Shown here: one piece after another, positions 33,554-47,700 of the stretch
How positions within the stretch are numbered: position 1 is the first letter of the stretch
How the letters are laid out: each line of letters starts with the position of its first letter
Source of the DNA: Exophiala sp. HKRS030
Lineage: Eukaryota; Ascomycota; Eurotiomycetes; Chaetothyriales; Herpotrichiellaceae
Assembly (NCBI GenBank): GCA_023897205.1
Contig: JAHWDD010000008.1
Location: 2,914,001 to 2,978,000, forward strand
Reading direction: 5' to 3'
DNA: 64,000 bases
Program-made: the position numbers and the translations under genes
The notes under the pieces: generated by a model
Database searches by the model: none
Told to the model about the DNA's origin: nothing
The model's input: the letters and a program-made list of their open reading frames with translations, nothing else

Positions 33554-34225
33554 ATTGGGTGGGAGCGACAAGAGGACAATGTTGTGAATTACTTGCTTGC
33601 CTTTCAGGCAGCCGATGAGTAGTACGGAAGGGATCAGTCGGTGCGAAGCGGATGTGAAGTTATGCTGCAGTGGCTGACGAGCCTAACTTGAACGTTCTCA
33701 CATCCCAGGCCGATGTGCTTGGTATTTTGTCGCACTAAGCTTGAAGCTTGCCTAGCCGTCTTTTTTCCCGCAACCCGTAAGTTCTTCGTCCCACCCATGC
33801 AGCCATGCCATGCCGTGGAATTTCAGTCGCTGTCCTTATTATGCTCGATGCCCCATTCGCCCCGCGAAGCACGACCTTGGGGCCAGGGATGCCACCTTTG
33901 CGAATTTATTGGTGCATTCCGCCACAAGTTCGTTAGCCAGCCTATTGGTGCCTGAGGGGCCCCGGCTTGGATTGCCAGCTCGAACAAATCTCCTCATTTT
34001 GGATCATGAGACGGATTGTATTATCTAGAGGACAATCTGAACAAGGCGTACGATCGAATTTCAAGCAGGTCGTGCAGACCATGAATCAATCAGATTCATT
34101 TGTCATCCTAAATCCCGTGACTCCCCGTTCCTGACCCCACGTGACCTTCGAGAATAGACCCATTCGCTCATTGCTATCATGATACTCGACTCAACAACCA
34201 CCATACATTCCCCTTTAAAGCATAT
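33554..34225. other. Intergenic region upstream of the Zn2Cys6 gene
   Basis: 672 bases between the regulator start and the MCM3 stop. It contains CCACGTGAC near 34138. Small frames at 33713-34028 have no domain. Probably promoter of the regulator plus the 3' end of MCM3. Confidence 0.55.
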
Positions 34226-37010
<2,785 letters not shown>

Positions 37011-37342
37011 CTCTCTATACAATGGTGCGAAGACGTTGTGAGGGTATCGAAACTAACGAGTGCTGGAAATGGTGAGAAAGGGTTCGCACACTCCTGAGAA
37101 CTTTGGAACCGCCAGTGGCCCAAAACGCGTCGGACGCGTCGCGCGTAAAGTGGTTTCTTGGCATGCCCCGCATCATCCATACATATCTGGTACACTTTCA
37201 CTTCGCGGTCTAGCCCTCTCACCTGCCACTTGACGTCCGATGAATATCCGGAGGAAACTCTCCTCTATCAAATGAAGAACGTAGCACGACATGGCTACAT
37301 GGTGTAATCATTATTATTCACGATCATTCATTTCTCTTCAGA
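37011..37342. other. Promoter region of MCM3
   Basis: 332 bases between the MCM3 start and the stop of the ThDP-enzyme gene, both on the minus strand. ACGCGTCGGACGCGTCGCGCG around 37125-37142 includes an ACGCGT string, the core of MCB/MBF sites that drive G1/S genes, here about 115-120 bases upstream of MCM3. Confidence 0.5.
37125..37142. promoter_or_regulatory. ACGCGT (MCB-like) cluster upstream of MCM3
   Basis: The stretch has ACGCGT-like units (AACGCGTCGGACGCGTCGCG) about 115-130 bases before the MCM3 ATG. ACGCGT is the known core of MBF/DSC1 binding sites in yeasts and is common ahead of replication genes. Finding it directly upstream of MCM3 fits cell-cycle control, but it rests on motif and position only. 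Confidence 0.5.
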
Positions 37343-39368
37343 CTAACCGCTTGACTTGGCCACCTCATCGACTTTTGCCGCAGTGTCCTTCTTCACATCG
37401 ACACCTAGTTTGACCTCCAGGATCGCACATGTGCCTCCTTTGACAGCTTCTACAGCCTTGGGTAATTGCTCGAGCAATTCGGCTATAGTACTGACCTGCC
37501 CTGCCCATGCTTTGTCGCCTGTAGCGGCTCTTGCAATTCCTGCATAGTTGGGCGTTGGATCGAAACTGATATTCAGCTCTTTATTGTCCACCTTGCTACC
37601 TTCGCCATCAGGGTGAACCAAGAGCATGGATCGCCTCGGGGCATTCCATCCCTTGTTGTTCAAAACAATCGTCAGAATTGGGATGTCATATCTCTGCGCA
37701 ATCCAGTAGACTGATCCCGGGACAGAGAAGAGATAAGTGCCATCTCCCACAATTTGCGTAATAAATTTTCCCTTATTGGTTCCAACCTTATCTCCGGCCT
37801 GCACGTCGCGGTTTTCGAAGTCGGAAGCCAGCTTGATACCGAGCGCACCACCACCAGACCAGCCTAAACCACCACCTCCACAGTTGATCCACGATTTGGG
37901 CAATATCGGAGCTATCTGGTCGGCAATGAAGGTGGTCAACGTCACTGCTTCCACTGCGAAGATAGTGTCCTCAGGTACAGCACTGCGGATCTGGGCCCCT
38001 AGTATGTGAGGGTCAATCGAACTATTCTCCGGATCAGATGGCAACCTGGCAAGGTCTCTGAAAGGGCCCCATCTTTCTTGGTACAATTCTTCTCTTCGCT
38101 TCGCCGCAGCTTTGTAAGATTCTTCGGACATCTTTGCTAATAATTCCGTGTTTGATTCGAGATACTGATTAATCTGGGAGAAGGAGGTGGCGGAATCGGC
38201 CTTGAACCGAGCAAAGGCTGGGATATAGAATACAGGCATCTGTTGCTTGAGCACATCCACATCCACATGAATGATCTTGGCATCAGCCCTGGGCTTGCAC
38301 TGTGTAGGGATCCACGGCACATCGCAGTCGACTACCAGAATGAAATCAGCCGACTTGATAGCTGGATCAGAACCGTAGCGAAGCCCTAACGACGCCGGAT
38401 GGTTTGATGGGAAGCACATATCGCAACCTCCCGTGTCTAGAACACGAAGAGTCGGTATCTTGTCGGCCAATGCGACTGCAAGACCAACAGACTCGGCGTT
38501 ACGGCCAGTGTATCCAACGATCAACAATGGTTCTCGTGCGGCAACAAGGTGTTCTGCAATGAGTTTGACACCATCTAGAGGTAGTGCTGCAGGCGAAACG
38601 CTCTGCCACTGCGCCTGGTCCAGATGATACGGCTCAATGTCCTCTTCCATGGGTTCTCTTGCACCATACAAGTAAACAGGTCCCTGTGGATCGCTTGTTG
38701 CAAATTGCAAGGCTCGGTTCACAAGTTGCTTGACATTTCTCCCACCCTTGATTTCTCCGGTATACCTGCAGTACTGCTCGACGATCTTTTTTTGATCCGG
38801 AACGTCCTGGATCCAGTGGATGTATTCCGTTCTCGAACCACGATATTCGCCTTCGATGGTATATGGTGATAATCCGGCGAAAATGAGGACCGGCGCTCTC
38901 CCACAGGAGGCGTTGTGTACTGCAGCAGCCAAGCCCTGAGTACCAACGTCGACATGGACGATGACACACTGGGGTTTATTTGAATACCGTGCGAACCCAT
39001 CGGCCATGGACAGAGCTACCATCTAGACATGTAGTCAGAATCCACAGCACTGGCCGATGGATCAACCCTACGTACCTCATTTGGACATGTTATGATCCTA
39101 GGGAATTTCTCTCCCAACTCTTTCTTTCCCTTGGCCATGGCTTCCATGATCGAGGGGTGATCTGACCCCAAATTGACGAAAACATGAGTAATACCGGCCT
39201 GGTAGGTCGTTAACTAAGCTGACGAAAGGCGCGAGTCGGCAAACTGACCTCCCAAAGGGCTTCGAAGAAAGCGAATGACGCCGTGTATAACCTGTGAACA
39301 GGCGTCAGCATGTTCTAAACCACCAATGCATAGGAAGAGACCTACCGCTTTTTCTCAATTGAACCCAT
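37343..39368 (-). CDS. ThDP-dependent enzyme, acetolactate synthase-like
   Basis: Four exons: 39368-39346, 39291-39249, 39198-39076 and 39022-37343, giving 622 residues. The three short 5' exons are supported by frame continuity and by restoring the conserved start (GITHVFVNLGSDHPS, then TCPNE at the third exon end). Glu63 sits where the ThDP-activating glutamate of this superfamily is found. Next come the GTQGLAAAVHNA and APVLIFAG segments, a central domain (LLIVGYTGRNA), and the ThDP/Mg motif from GDG (about residue 485) to LNNKGW. It resembles the acetolactate synthase / benzoylformate decarboxylase / oxalyl-CoA decarboxylase superfamily, but not the mitochondrial Ilv2: there is no presequence. 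The C-terminus is not a PTS1. Fungal genomes carry several such uncharacterised enzymes; the reaction is unknown. Confidence 0.85.
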
Positions 39369-40555
39369 TCTGGTCGACCGAACAATTTCCGAACAACAAT
39401 CAAGAATACAGGTCCGGTCGAGCAGAAAATGAAAGCGCTTGATATGATCAAGCCGTGTGAGGAGAAATCGGAAGACAGTTATAAATCGCGTCGCATTCAA
39501 AGCCACCAAAATAACATCGATATGTACCACGGTGATATGTAACAAAAAATGCGCGCGGAGATTTCGATCGTGGAGCGGCGTGAGAACACTTTATGAGAAG
39601 CGAGTGCGGAACTCAACACCGCTAACGATGACAAGTCTGGAATTTAAATATCTAGCAACACCCCTGTCATAGCCTGATTGCTCACCCTAAGCTCGATGTC
39701 TCACGCCTGCGCTTCAGACAAGTATCCTGTGGTAAGAAGAATTCGGCTCAATGCCCCTGGAGAATGAGGGGAATCGCACGCTGGAGGCACAACAAAATGA
39801 TGACATTTGGAGATGTCGGTGGGTTTGTGTGTGGGGTTGCATCAATGGAATTGCACACGGGATAGCGACTTCGGCTTTGAGCCACAACCGTTCCCTTGGA
39901 CAAAATGCACTCTTGACTACTGCCGGAAGGTTGGTCCCTTACTCGGGAATAGGTCTGATCGAGTTGTTGCAAAACCATGCGGCTATCCTCGGATGGGCAT
40001 TAACAGATCAAGTCCCTGCGTGGTTACAAGCCGCCGTGCTCGTGGCCATGAAAATCCCGTGTCCAAGTCCCGGCAACATTCCCGCGATTCCCGTTGGTGT
40101 CTGGGACCTCGGACTAGTGGGGCTGTCGGGAAAGGGAAGTCCTCAATGCCTATCACATATTTGGAGAGAATTATGACAGTGGAACAAGAACGCTCGAGGT
40201 ACCGTGCAATTAGTACTGTTCTATCTACAGATACTCGTTGTTAAGTAAGACATCAGTGTGGTAAGACGCCAGGAATCATTTTCCCGCGGGCACTGAAAGA
40301 GCGCTGACTGCTCTGTCGCTGTCGAGTTCAGCAGCATCGATACCACCGCGGAACGAAAAGCGTGGTCCAAGATATCCAACAAGAACGGAGGATGGTTCTT
40401 CCACAATCTGGCACAACAAGCGCGGCTTCAATTCCTCCAACACCAATCCAGATGTTAATCTCATATCCAATATCACATGATCAGGCCAACCGTTCCATAT
40501 CCATCGCTTGAAGGCCTCTACCCAAACAAATATCAACTTTTATATGGCACAAACA
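39369..40555. other. Intergenic region upstream of ThDP enzyme
   Basis: About 1.2 kb. A plus-strand frame at 39751-40176 (141 residues) and one overlapping it at 39807-40244 have no domain, and their composition looks like translated non-coding DNA. Contains the promoter of the ThDP enzyme and the 3' end of the PLD-like gene. No gene called. Confidence 0.5.
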
Positions 40556-42848
40556 TTAAAATCCACCCATGCCTCTGACCCGCTGCACAGCGCCCATAAA
40601 GCCACGAGCCCAAGCAAATTTCCCCGGATCGATACCGATGGCACCCTCAGCCTGCTGTCCAGTTTGCGGATCCTTCCAACAACCCGCATCAGGACCTTCG
40701 TTCACCACTTCGCCATAAATGTGCGTGTTTTCATTCTGTCTGATCCCTTCGATCCATTTGCCGACCACGAGTTCACTGTCAATCATGACATTTACCTCCT
40801 GGCTGTGGTACCAACTCTGTGTGTCTTGGTTGCCATTTCCTTGAATGCCAATGTGTCCATCCACGATCATGATCTTGATATGACACGATCGTTGCTTGAA
40901 CTTATTATGGATCGGCCGCACTTGGTCCTTGGCCACATAAACATAGATATCCAAATTATCACGGTATGTCTCCCCAAGCTCGTCATACAAATAGTGCGCA
41001 ACTCCTTCGTTATGCCCGCCTTGCATCGGAAGCAATTCGCCGGCATCGTTGTATCCCAAACAATAATAGTAAGTCACGTGGACACCACGTCGACAAGCAG
41101 CCAGGATCTCGGGAAGTAAGGCTTCGGCATTCAAATCTGGCGTTTGGATGAACACCGACTGCTTCGCATATCGCAGCGCTGACGTCCAAGCCTGATTCTG
41201 CGGTGTATGGACTGAAGTCTTGGTTGGTGTGCCCCACGGTTTCCGACATACCATGGCGATCGGGAAAGGCGCATGTCTGGGAATAGGGATAAGTGGAGTG
41301 AAACCATTGGATGGCTCGATTTCCGGGGCTGTCCCTTTCGTGTCAGGCTGGATGGTAGTGTTGAGGAGCCTCGTCACCGCGGCGATACGAGTCTCGCCGT
41401 CACGCGGGTTGAGAGAGGCAACCGCGCGCAGCACTTCGGCCTTGACGTCTTCGTCGAAATGCGGATCTGCGGACGTGTGCTGTGGCAGGTCGAGCCGTGA
41501 ACCATGTGATGCTATCTCTGGTAATGTGTCGTCGCCTTCGGGTACTGGCGTTGTTCTGCACAAAAGTTTAGTCAGTTCTGGACGACAAATGGAGAAATGC
41601 AAGAAAACTTGACAATTGAATGATCGGAGGAACCATACGCTTGATAAACCTGCACATTCGTGCCCGTCTCATCCTTGAACAAAGTCGCATAGCTCTCAGC
41701 GTCAAAGGTTGGAAGACTTCCATGGGCCGCTGGACGAGACAGGCAATTCATAGGGGTTTCATAGCATCGTGCCAGGAAATCATGGCGACGTCGTAGAAGG
41801 AATCAACAACAGGCCCCTCGAACTGAGTCATCATCTCCAGATTGTCAATGTCCTGGATATTATTGCTCTGCACGACGGCGATCCGCCGGTCGACAACCAT
41901 GTATTTGGCGTGAAACGTGCCGAATACAGGCGTGTGGTAGTTCATGACCTGGATATCGACGTTGGGCAGCTCTTCGGGACTAGGGATTCTGATTTTGCCC
42001 TCGGGGTCTGAATATTCCTTGACCGACACCGGTAGGTGGTTCTTGACAAACTAAAGCCAATCATTCGCATTAGTCTCGACAATTCTTCTCTCCATCAATA
42101 GCACACCAACGCCCAATCAATGAGGCGTAGGTCAGATTACTGACCTGCTTCGGACTGCCACGATCATACATGATCTTGACAACAACCCTGCGATCGGCCG
42201 CGACAGCCTTCTTCGACAACTCCCTGAGCCCCTGGGTGATCAAGCGGGTCGGTTCGGAATGCATCCAGAAATTAGTCGCGAGGAAGACCTCGTGCTCGGC
42301 GCGCGCGATCACATTCGACATGTGCCTGCAGATGTCCGGCACCGTGGCCATGATGGTCAATGGACAGACTCCGTTACTCCCGAGCAGCGACGGCGAACAG
42401 ACGCCGAGCAGCGGGTTCTTCTCCAGCGTGCACAGTACATCGTGGTAGATCTAGAGACGGAGATGATCGATCGTCAGTCACCAGCCGCCTTCACGCTCGC
42501 TCTCGCCACATGTTCACCGAAGCAAGCAATGGACCACCCCCAAACATAAATGAATCGAGAATCAAACACGTCAAACGGTGAGGAGGGAAGAAAAAAACGA
42601 ACCCTCAAAAACAACTCACTCGGCGTCGCCTGACCCCAATTACCACATTGCCTCGCCTGCTCTAGATCCTCATCGCTCGCAACAAACCCGTCGGAGAAAG
42701 CGAGTTTCTTATTACACACGTCGTCCTCGATGTCGATGCCGAACAGTTTCTTCGCCGCCGCGCTGGGCGTCAACGTCGGATCTTCAGCCAGCGCGGAGCT
42801 GACGGACATGCCATTCCGGCACAGGTCGTAGACGCGTTGCGGGATCAT
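40556..42848 (-). CDS. Phospholipase D-like protein, two HKD motifs (apparent frameshift)
   Basis: Member of the PLD phosphodiesterase superfamily. Exons are 42848-42603, 42450-42145, 42050-41639 and 41555-40556. Both HKD motifs are present: HAKYMVVDRRIAVVQSNN (about residue 230) and HIKIMIVDGHIGIQGNGNQD (about residue 547), each H-x-K-x4-D with the following Asn. So two active-site halves form one catalytic centre. The exon 1-2 join (SELFLR to IYHDVL) uses a GTTCGT donor and a 152-nt intron. In exon 3 the frame hits a stop right after HDAMKPL, while the expected continuation (PMNCLSRPAAHG...) is one frame off. An extra C in the C4 run at 41753-41756 restores it, to about 654 residues. Fungal proteins of this type are often annotated as PLD/nuclease; the real substrate (phospholipid or nucleic acid) is not predictable. 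Confidence 0.85.
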
Positions 42849-43882
42849 TTCTGTTCCCCGGACTCTACCTAGGTAACTAGGACGGCGAGTCTGAAGGGAT
42901 CGAGTTGAGGCGCTAGAGCCCGGGGAAGGGAGAGTATTGGGGGGGGGGAAGGGGGTGTGTATTTTGGTTGGGTTTGGAGTCGTTTTTCTCAGCGCCGCGT
43001 CATCGTCTCCACGTGGTAAAACGATTGTAATATATCGTTGACGATGGCTGAGTGTTTGGTGATCTTGTCCTAAGTTCTAGATTTTCAAGATTCGTATGAT
43101 GTCAGGTCCGTGATGCCCTTATGTCGAGAGATGATGGCCGACTTTTGGTCGAAAAGAGTTCGGTCGAATCCTGGTGGGAGCATCGAGAGGGGGACAATCG
43201 ATATAACTGTGGAGAGGCTCTAGCTACTGATTAAGTAAGGTATATAATACGCTTTGCAGATGAGACCCGACGGCGACGGCGACACCGAAGAAGGACCAGA
43301 TAGATTCACCTAGGATTCGTGTCCTCGACTGCAACTTCATGAAAGGAAGGGACAGGGGAAAACTAACTAACTTCAACTTGGACTGATGAAGCAAAGTCAC
43401 AGAGGTAGTTAGCTATCTGGCTGGCTAGCTAGGTATAAAGCCTGTTCGTCCAACAAGGCAGATATGATGTAGTTCTATAACCCTCACCCTCACCAACACC
43501 ATCAACCCATCATCATTATCATCCCCAAAACCAAGGAAAATCAGTCAGTATTCCCACTATTCCCTACCGTGTTGGCACACGTCCAGGTCTCTCTCTCTCC
43601 TCCAATTCCTCGTACTTCTTACCCCATTGACCAATCAACTACCCAACTACCCAACTACCTAACCTAACCAGTTTATATCCGAGAAACGCAAAAAGGTGGC
43701 CGCGTCGCCCTTTATTCCAGGGGTCCAGATCCCAAATACTGAAATAAACTCAAGGACAAACGGTCGCGGGCTAACCAACAACCTACCTTAGTTAACTTAC
43801 AGAGTCGTTATTCTGTTTTTTTCCAACTTCGTTTCCTCCGTCATAATAGGGGGTTACGTGCCAGTCAGTTGTAACCTGTCAG

Positions 43883-43913
43883 GTAGGCACGTAGGCACGT
43901 AGGCACGTAGGCA
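43883..43913. repeat. GTAGGCAC tandem repeat, ~4 units
   Basis: Three exact 8-base units GTAGGCAC followed by a partial fourth (GTAGGCA) lie head to tail in the intergenic region. No coding frame overlaps. Likely a small, length-variable minisatellite. Confidence 0.85.
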
Positions 43914-44175
43914 AGCGTTGCAAGGTACAGGAAGTACTTGCGAAGAGAGAGAAGACCCAAGAAAGGACGGACCCCCTTGACCCCGGTACCGCTGCCCACT
44001 TTTCCGCCATGCATGCGGACGACGTCAGTGCCTATTATTAATTCGCCTGCGGACCTGCTTTTCGCTGTTGCTGTTGCTGCCCCTGGAGAAGAAGGGCACA
44101 GAGCTAACTACTCTGTTATTTGGCTAACGAGTTCAAGCCTTTTAGCTGCCGCGTTTCCGAGCACGGGGGACTAAC

Positions 44176-44290
44176 TACTCCGTAATTAACTGACCAACTG
44201 ACCAAATAATGTTAACCAGTTACCTAGTCGGCGGGGATGTTTGCGATGACGCGGCCTTGTTTTGCACAATTAACTACGGAGTACGGAGTA
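44176..44290. repeat. Cluster of three TACTCCGTA / TACGGAGTA copies
   Basis: TACTCCGTA at 44176-44184 and its reverse complement TACGGAGTA at 44275-44283 and 44282-44290; the last two overlap by two bases. The pieces are embedded in TAACTA/TAGTTA repeats. The same 9-mer recurs at other intergenic places in the window. Confidence 0.8.
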
Positions 44291-44774
44291 GTTAGTTAGG
44301 ATGGTAGGTGGATGGGAATTGAGTGTGAGGTTGGCATTGAGAGTGGGCTTGAGGAGTTAGATTGAGATTCGATCTTGCGGGGTCCAGGGTGAGGATGTCG
44401 TTGTTAATTCTCGTCATGTTACAATTGCTCTATCCGTATGTAGATACGGAAGGGGATAGAGATGGGCATGATGCAATGAATAGGTCGAGCGAGGATGGAT
44501 ATTGGAATATCGTTTGAAAGACCATCCATATGCTTCATCTGAGGTAGGTAATGGCTTTCAACGCCTTGTATTGACACTCGGTCACTCTCGAGTCTTAATA
44601 GTTCTTACAGTTTCACCACACCCTCACCATACCGTGAAGATAACTCCAACATCGAGACACTCCCTCGATTGCACCGAATTCTTTACCAAGACACCATGTG
44701 CTTTTCATGAAAACGCCGCCAATATTATAGTATATGCAGATGATTGAACGCTATCACATAACAAGATCATGAAT

Positions 44775-47700
44775 TTATAGTTGACCAGAGAGGATGGCTT
44801 CGGTAGCTGAAGGATGGTTAGCTTCGATCTTGACACAAATTCGTAAAAGCACTTACCACTTCCAATGTATGCACGCTTGACATCCAAATTAACATTGAAC
44901 CTTCGCTCCAATTCTTGCTTGACACCCTTCTTCGTGACAGTCATAAGATCAGCCGTTCTAAGAATGTCACGTATCTCATTCAGTAACATGTCATCAGTGG
45001 GTAGTCCCATGAGGTCAGACATCTCCATATCTGCCACGGATCGTCCAGTGGGTGCTACTCCACCCCCGAGCAATTCCGACGGAGCCAGTGATAATCTTGA
45101 TTGACTGAATCCACCTCCGTAAGCCGGTGGATGCATATCAAGCTGTGAAACAGATCGTGAGTTGGGCATGAGTTGATGATTGTCATAGCCATAGACAGAA
45201 CCAGTAGGATGATAAGATTTGGTGCCGTAGCTGTAACCTGAAACTTCAGATCTTGCATCGTCGCGTTGTGTTTGAGCATCCCATAATTCGGCTTGATACT
45301 CTTCCCACTTCTTTTTGGGAATCGAGTCAGGGTCAAATTTACCTTCATCTGAGATAAGGATTTGTTTGCCCTTTTCTCCTGTAACAAGTCGAGTATTACC
45401 CCAACTGAAATCATCCATGTGCCAGAACGAGTAAAGTGGCAATCCTAGAGAAAAGATTGGCATGGCAAGGATGTAAATAATCATCCAACCAATCATTTCC
45501 CACTTTCGTCGGAGTATAAAGATGATGGCTTGTAGACCATAGATGGCTCCAAGTAAGATGAATGCTGTTAGAGGTACCACGTTGGATTCCGTAGCCACCA
45601 GCACAATGAGATACCCAATATAAACCACAGTCACCGGTCCAACAATGGTCGAAAGCAAGTCCAGGAACACAACAAATCGCATACTGAAACAACAGAAGCC
45701 ACAAAGTTGTTGTAGTGGGATCAATTCGATAAGATTGTGAACCGTACTGTTGATCCACCGACGTCGCTGAGACATGAATACAGTCCAACTATCTGGAGCA
45801 ATGGTCCAAGCATGTGCGTGGAAGTTGTACTTGGTCTTGTACTTGGGATGATGTTTCAACAGGAGTGTCGTCAGGTACCGATCTTCTCCCAGATGCAGCA
45901 AGTTTTTCATATGCAGGGTATCAACTCGAATCTCCGAATAATCTTGGATGATTTCCTTGCTGACGAAGAGTGGTTTGCCTGTTTCCGCGGCTCGGATGCG
46001 ATACATGGTAAAGCAACCAGGCAAACATGTCACGGAGCCAAACAAAGATTCGAAAGCCTTGGTCAGATTGTGAGAGATGTAGTACTCATAAACCTGCATC
46101 ATGGTGATGAAGGATGCCTTGGAATTCGTCAAAGATGTTTCGCCGCAAAGTCCAATCAGTCTTGTGTCGCGGAGGAATGCTGCTACCATTCGTGTGGCGG
46201 AATCTGGCGCTACCACGGTGTCGGCATCAATTTGGAGCATGAATTCGTAGAAGGTTGGATTGACCCCGATGATATTGCGGATTTGATGATGCATTTCCAG
46301 CTCGAGAGGACTCATCGGCAGGTTATAGTGAACGCGGTTCAGGAAACGCATAATCACCATCTGGGAGTCTCGTTTACCTCTGTTGCCGGGTTTGGAGACT
46401 TCCGATGGCTTTCCAATCTTCACAACAACCATGAATGGTACGATATGGCCCTGGACCTCGTAAAGGCCTGAGTAAACCTTGCCCATGTTGTGCTGCTTCA
46501 TGCCTTCACCGAGAGACTCAAAGCTTAGTGGTTCTGGGTCCACAGTCTCCGAAACTCCCAAGATATCGAGAACGATGCGAGGTGTAGGGCGGTCATTGCC
46601 TTGACCAATAATCATACCGTCGCAAACAACAACAAGGAGTTTACGTTTGTCGTCGTACCTCATTCGAGCAGCTGAATCAATTGCACGACGCAACGAATCT
46701 TCGTCTTCTGTATATGCAGGAACTTGGCAAATGACAAATTTGTCAAGATTTTCGGGTACATTTCTTCCACCAAATTGAAGTGCCGCCAAGAACTTGAACC
46801 CAACAACACTGCAAAGGAAGATTGATACTGCGAGGAGAAGGTATTGTGCGAAAAGACATTGCGTTGAATTACGAGTATCGGTGATTCCCACAAAGAAAAG
46901 ATTGTCTAGGCACAGTTGCATTCGACCCTTCAAGGCGGAGTCGATATCCAGTGCGTTCCAGTATTTGGTAACGTCTTGGCCCGCACGCTGTGTGAAGAGA
47001 TCAACCACATTGTCGTCCATGAAATTGGTATCCACGTCAGCAGGCACATCTTCTCCAGGTGGTGCTCGAGTGGGCCGACCTCCTTGGACATATGTTGTGA
47101 AGTCATATACTCTGTCATTCAGGATTGCGATAGATCTGGATTTCTTGGCGAGGGTCTTCACATACTGAGGAGTATAGCCGACATTGCCTTTCTTGTAATT
47201 GGCCTTCAGCATGATCATTTGTTCGAAGAACCAGTCGGGGCGAGAGTCGTTCGTGAAGTAGCGAAAGTCGTGATATCGTCGATTCGGGTCAGTTGAGCTG
47301 ATGACATTGGCAGAGCCCGTGATATTGGTAGCACTGTAATCCAGCTGAACTGTAGGATCAACCCTGCCATCCTTGCCCTGGCAAAGCGCAGAAACTTGGA
47401 CAGGAAAAAGACCAGTAGCATCGACTCCAGCATATTTCTGGAGGGATGCTCGCGGGATGATACTTGGATAATGACTGGGAATGAAGGCTCCCAAGTCAAG
47501 TACTTGACCTCGAATCGCAACATAGGCAGAGTGGGACCCTTTGCCGTCATGAGAAGAGAGCTCTGCGGCGGAGTAGACATCTTGTCTTGGACAGATCAGG
47601 CCTGGAAAAAAGACGATGAAGAAAACCATGAATGCGCAACTGAGCCAGATGAGTAGATTGATGGCGAACTTCTCCCTCCACGCAATCCGTACATCTTTGC

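Larger units (their letters stand above)
42849..44774. other. Long intergenic region with repeats
   Basis: About 1.9 kb between the PLD-like start and the class V chitin synthase stop. It holds a G-run near 42938, C/T-rich promoter DNA at 43480-43660, ACCTAACCTAACC-like and TAGTTAG-like short repeats, and the GTAGGCAC tandem array at 43883. Three TACTCCGTA copies lie at 44176, 44275 and 44282. The frame at 43938-44174 lacks any domain. No gene called. Confidence 0.55.

Noticed and set aside
39751..40244. Two overlapping plus-strand frames of about 141-145 codons
   Set aside because: Different frames over the same DNA, neither with a domain or plausible composition; no splice structure extends them.
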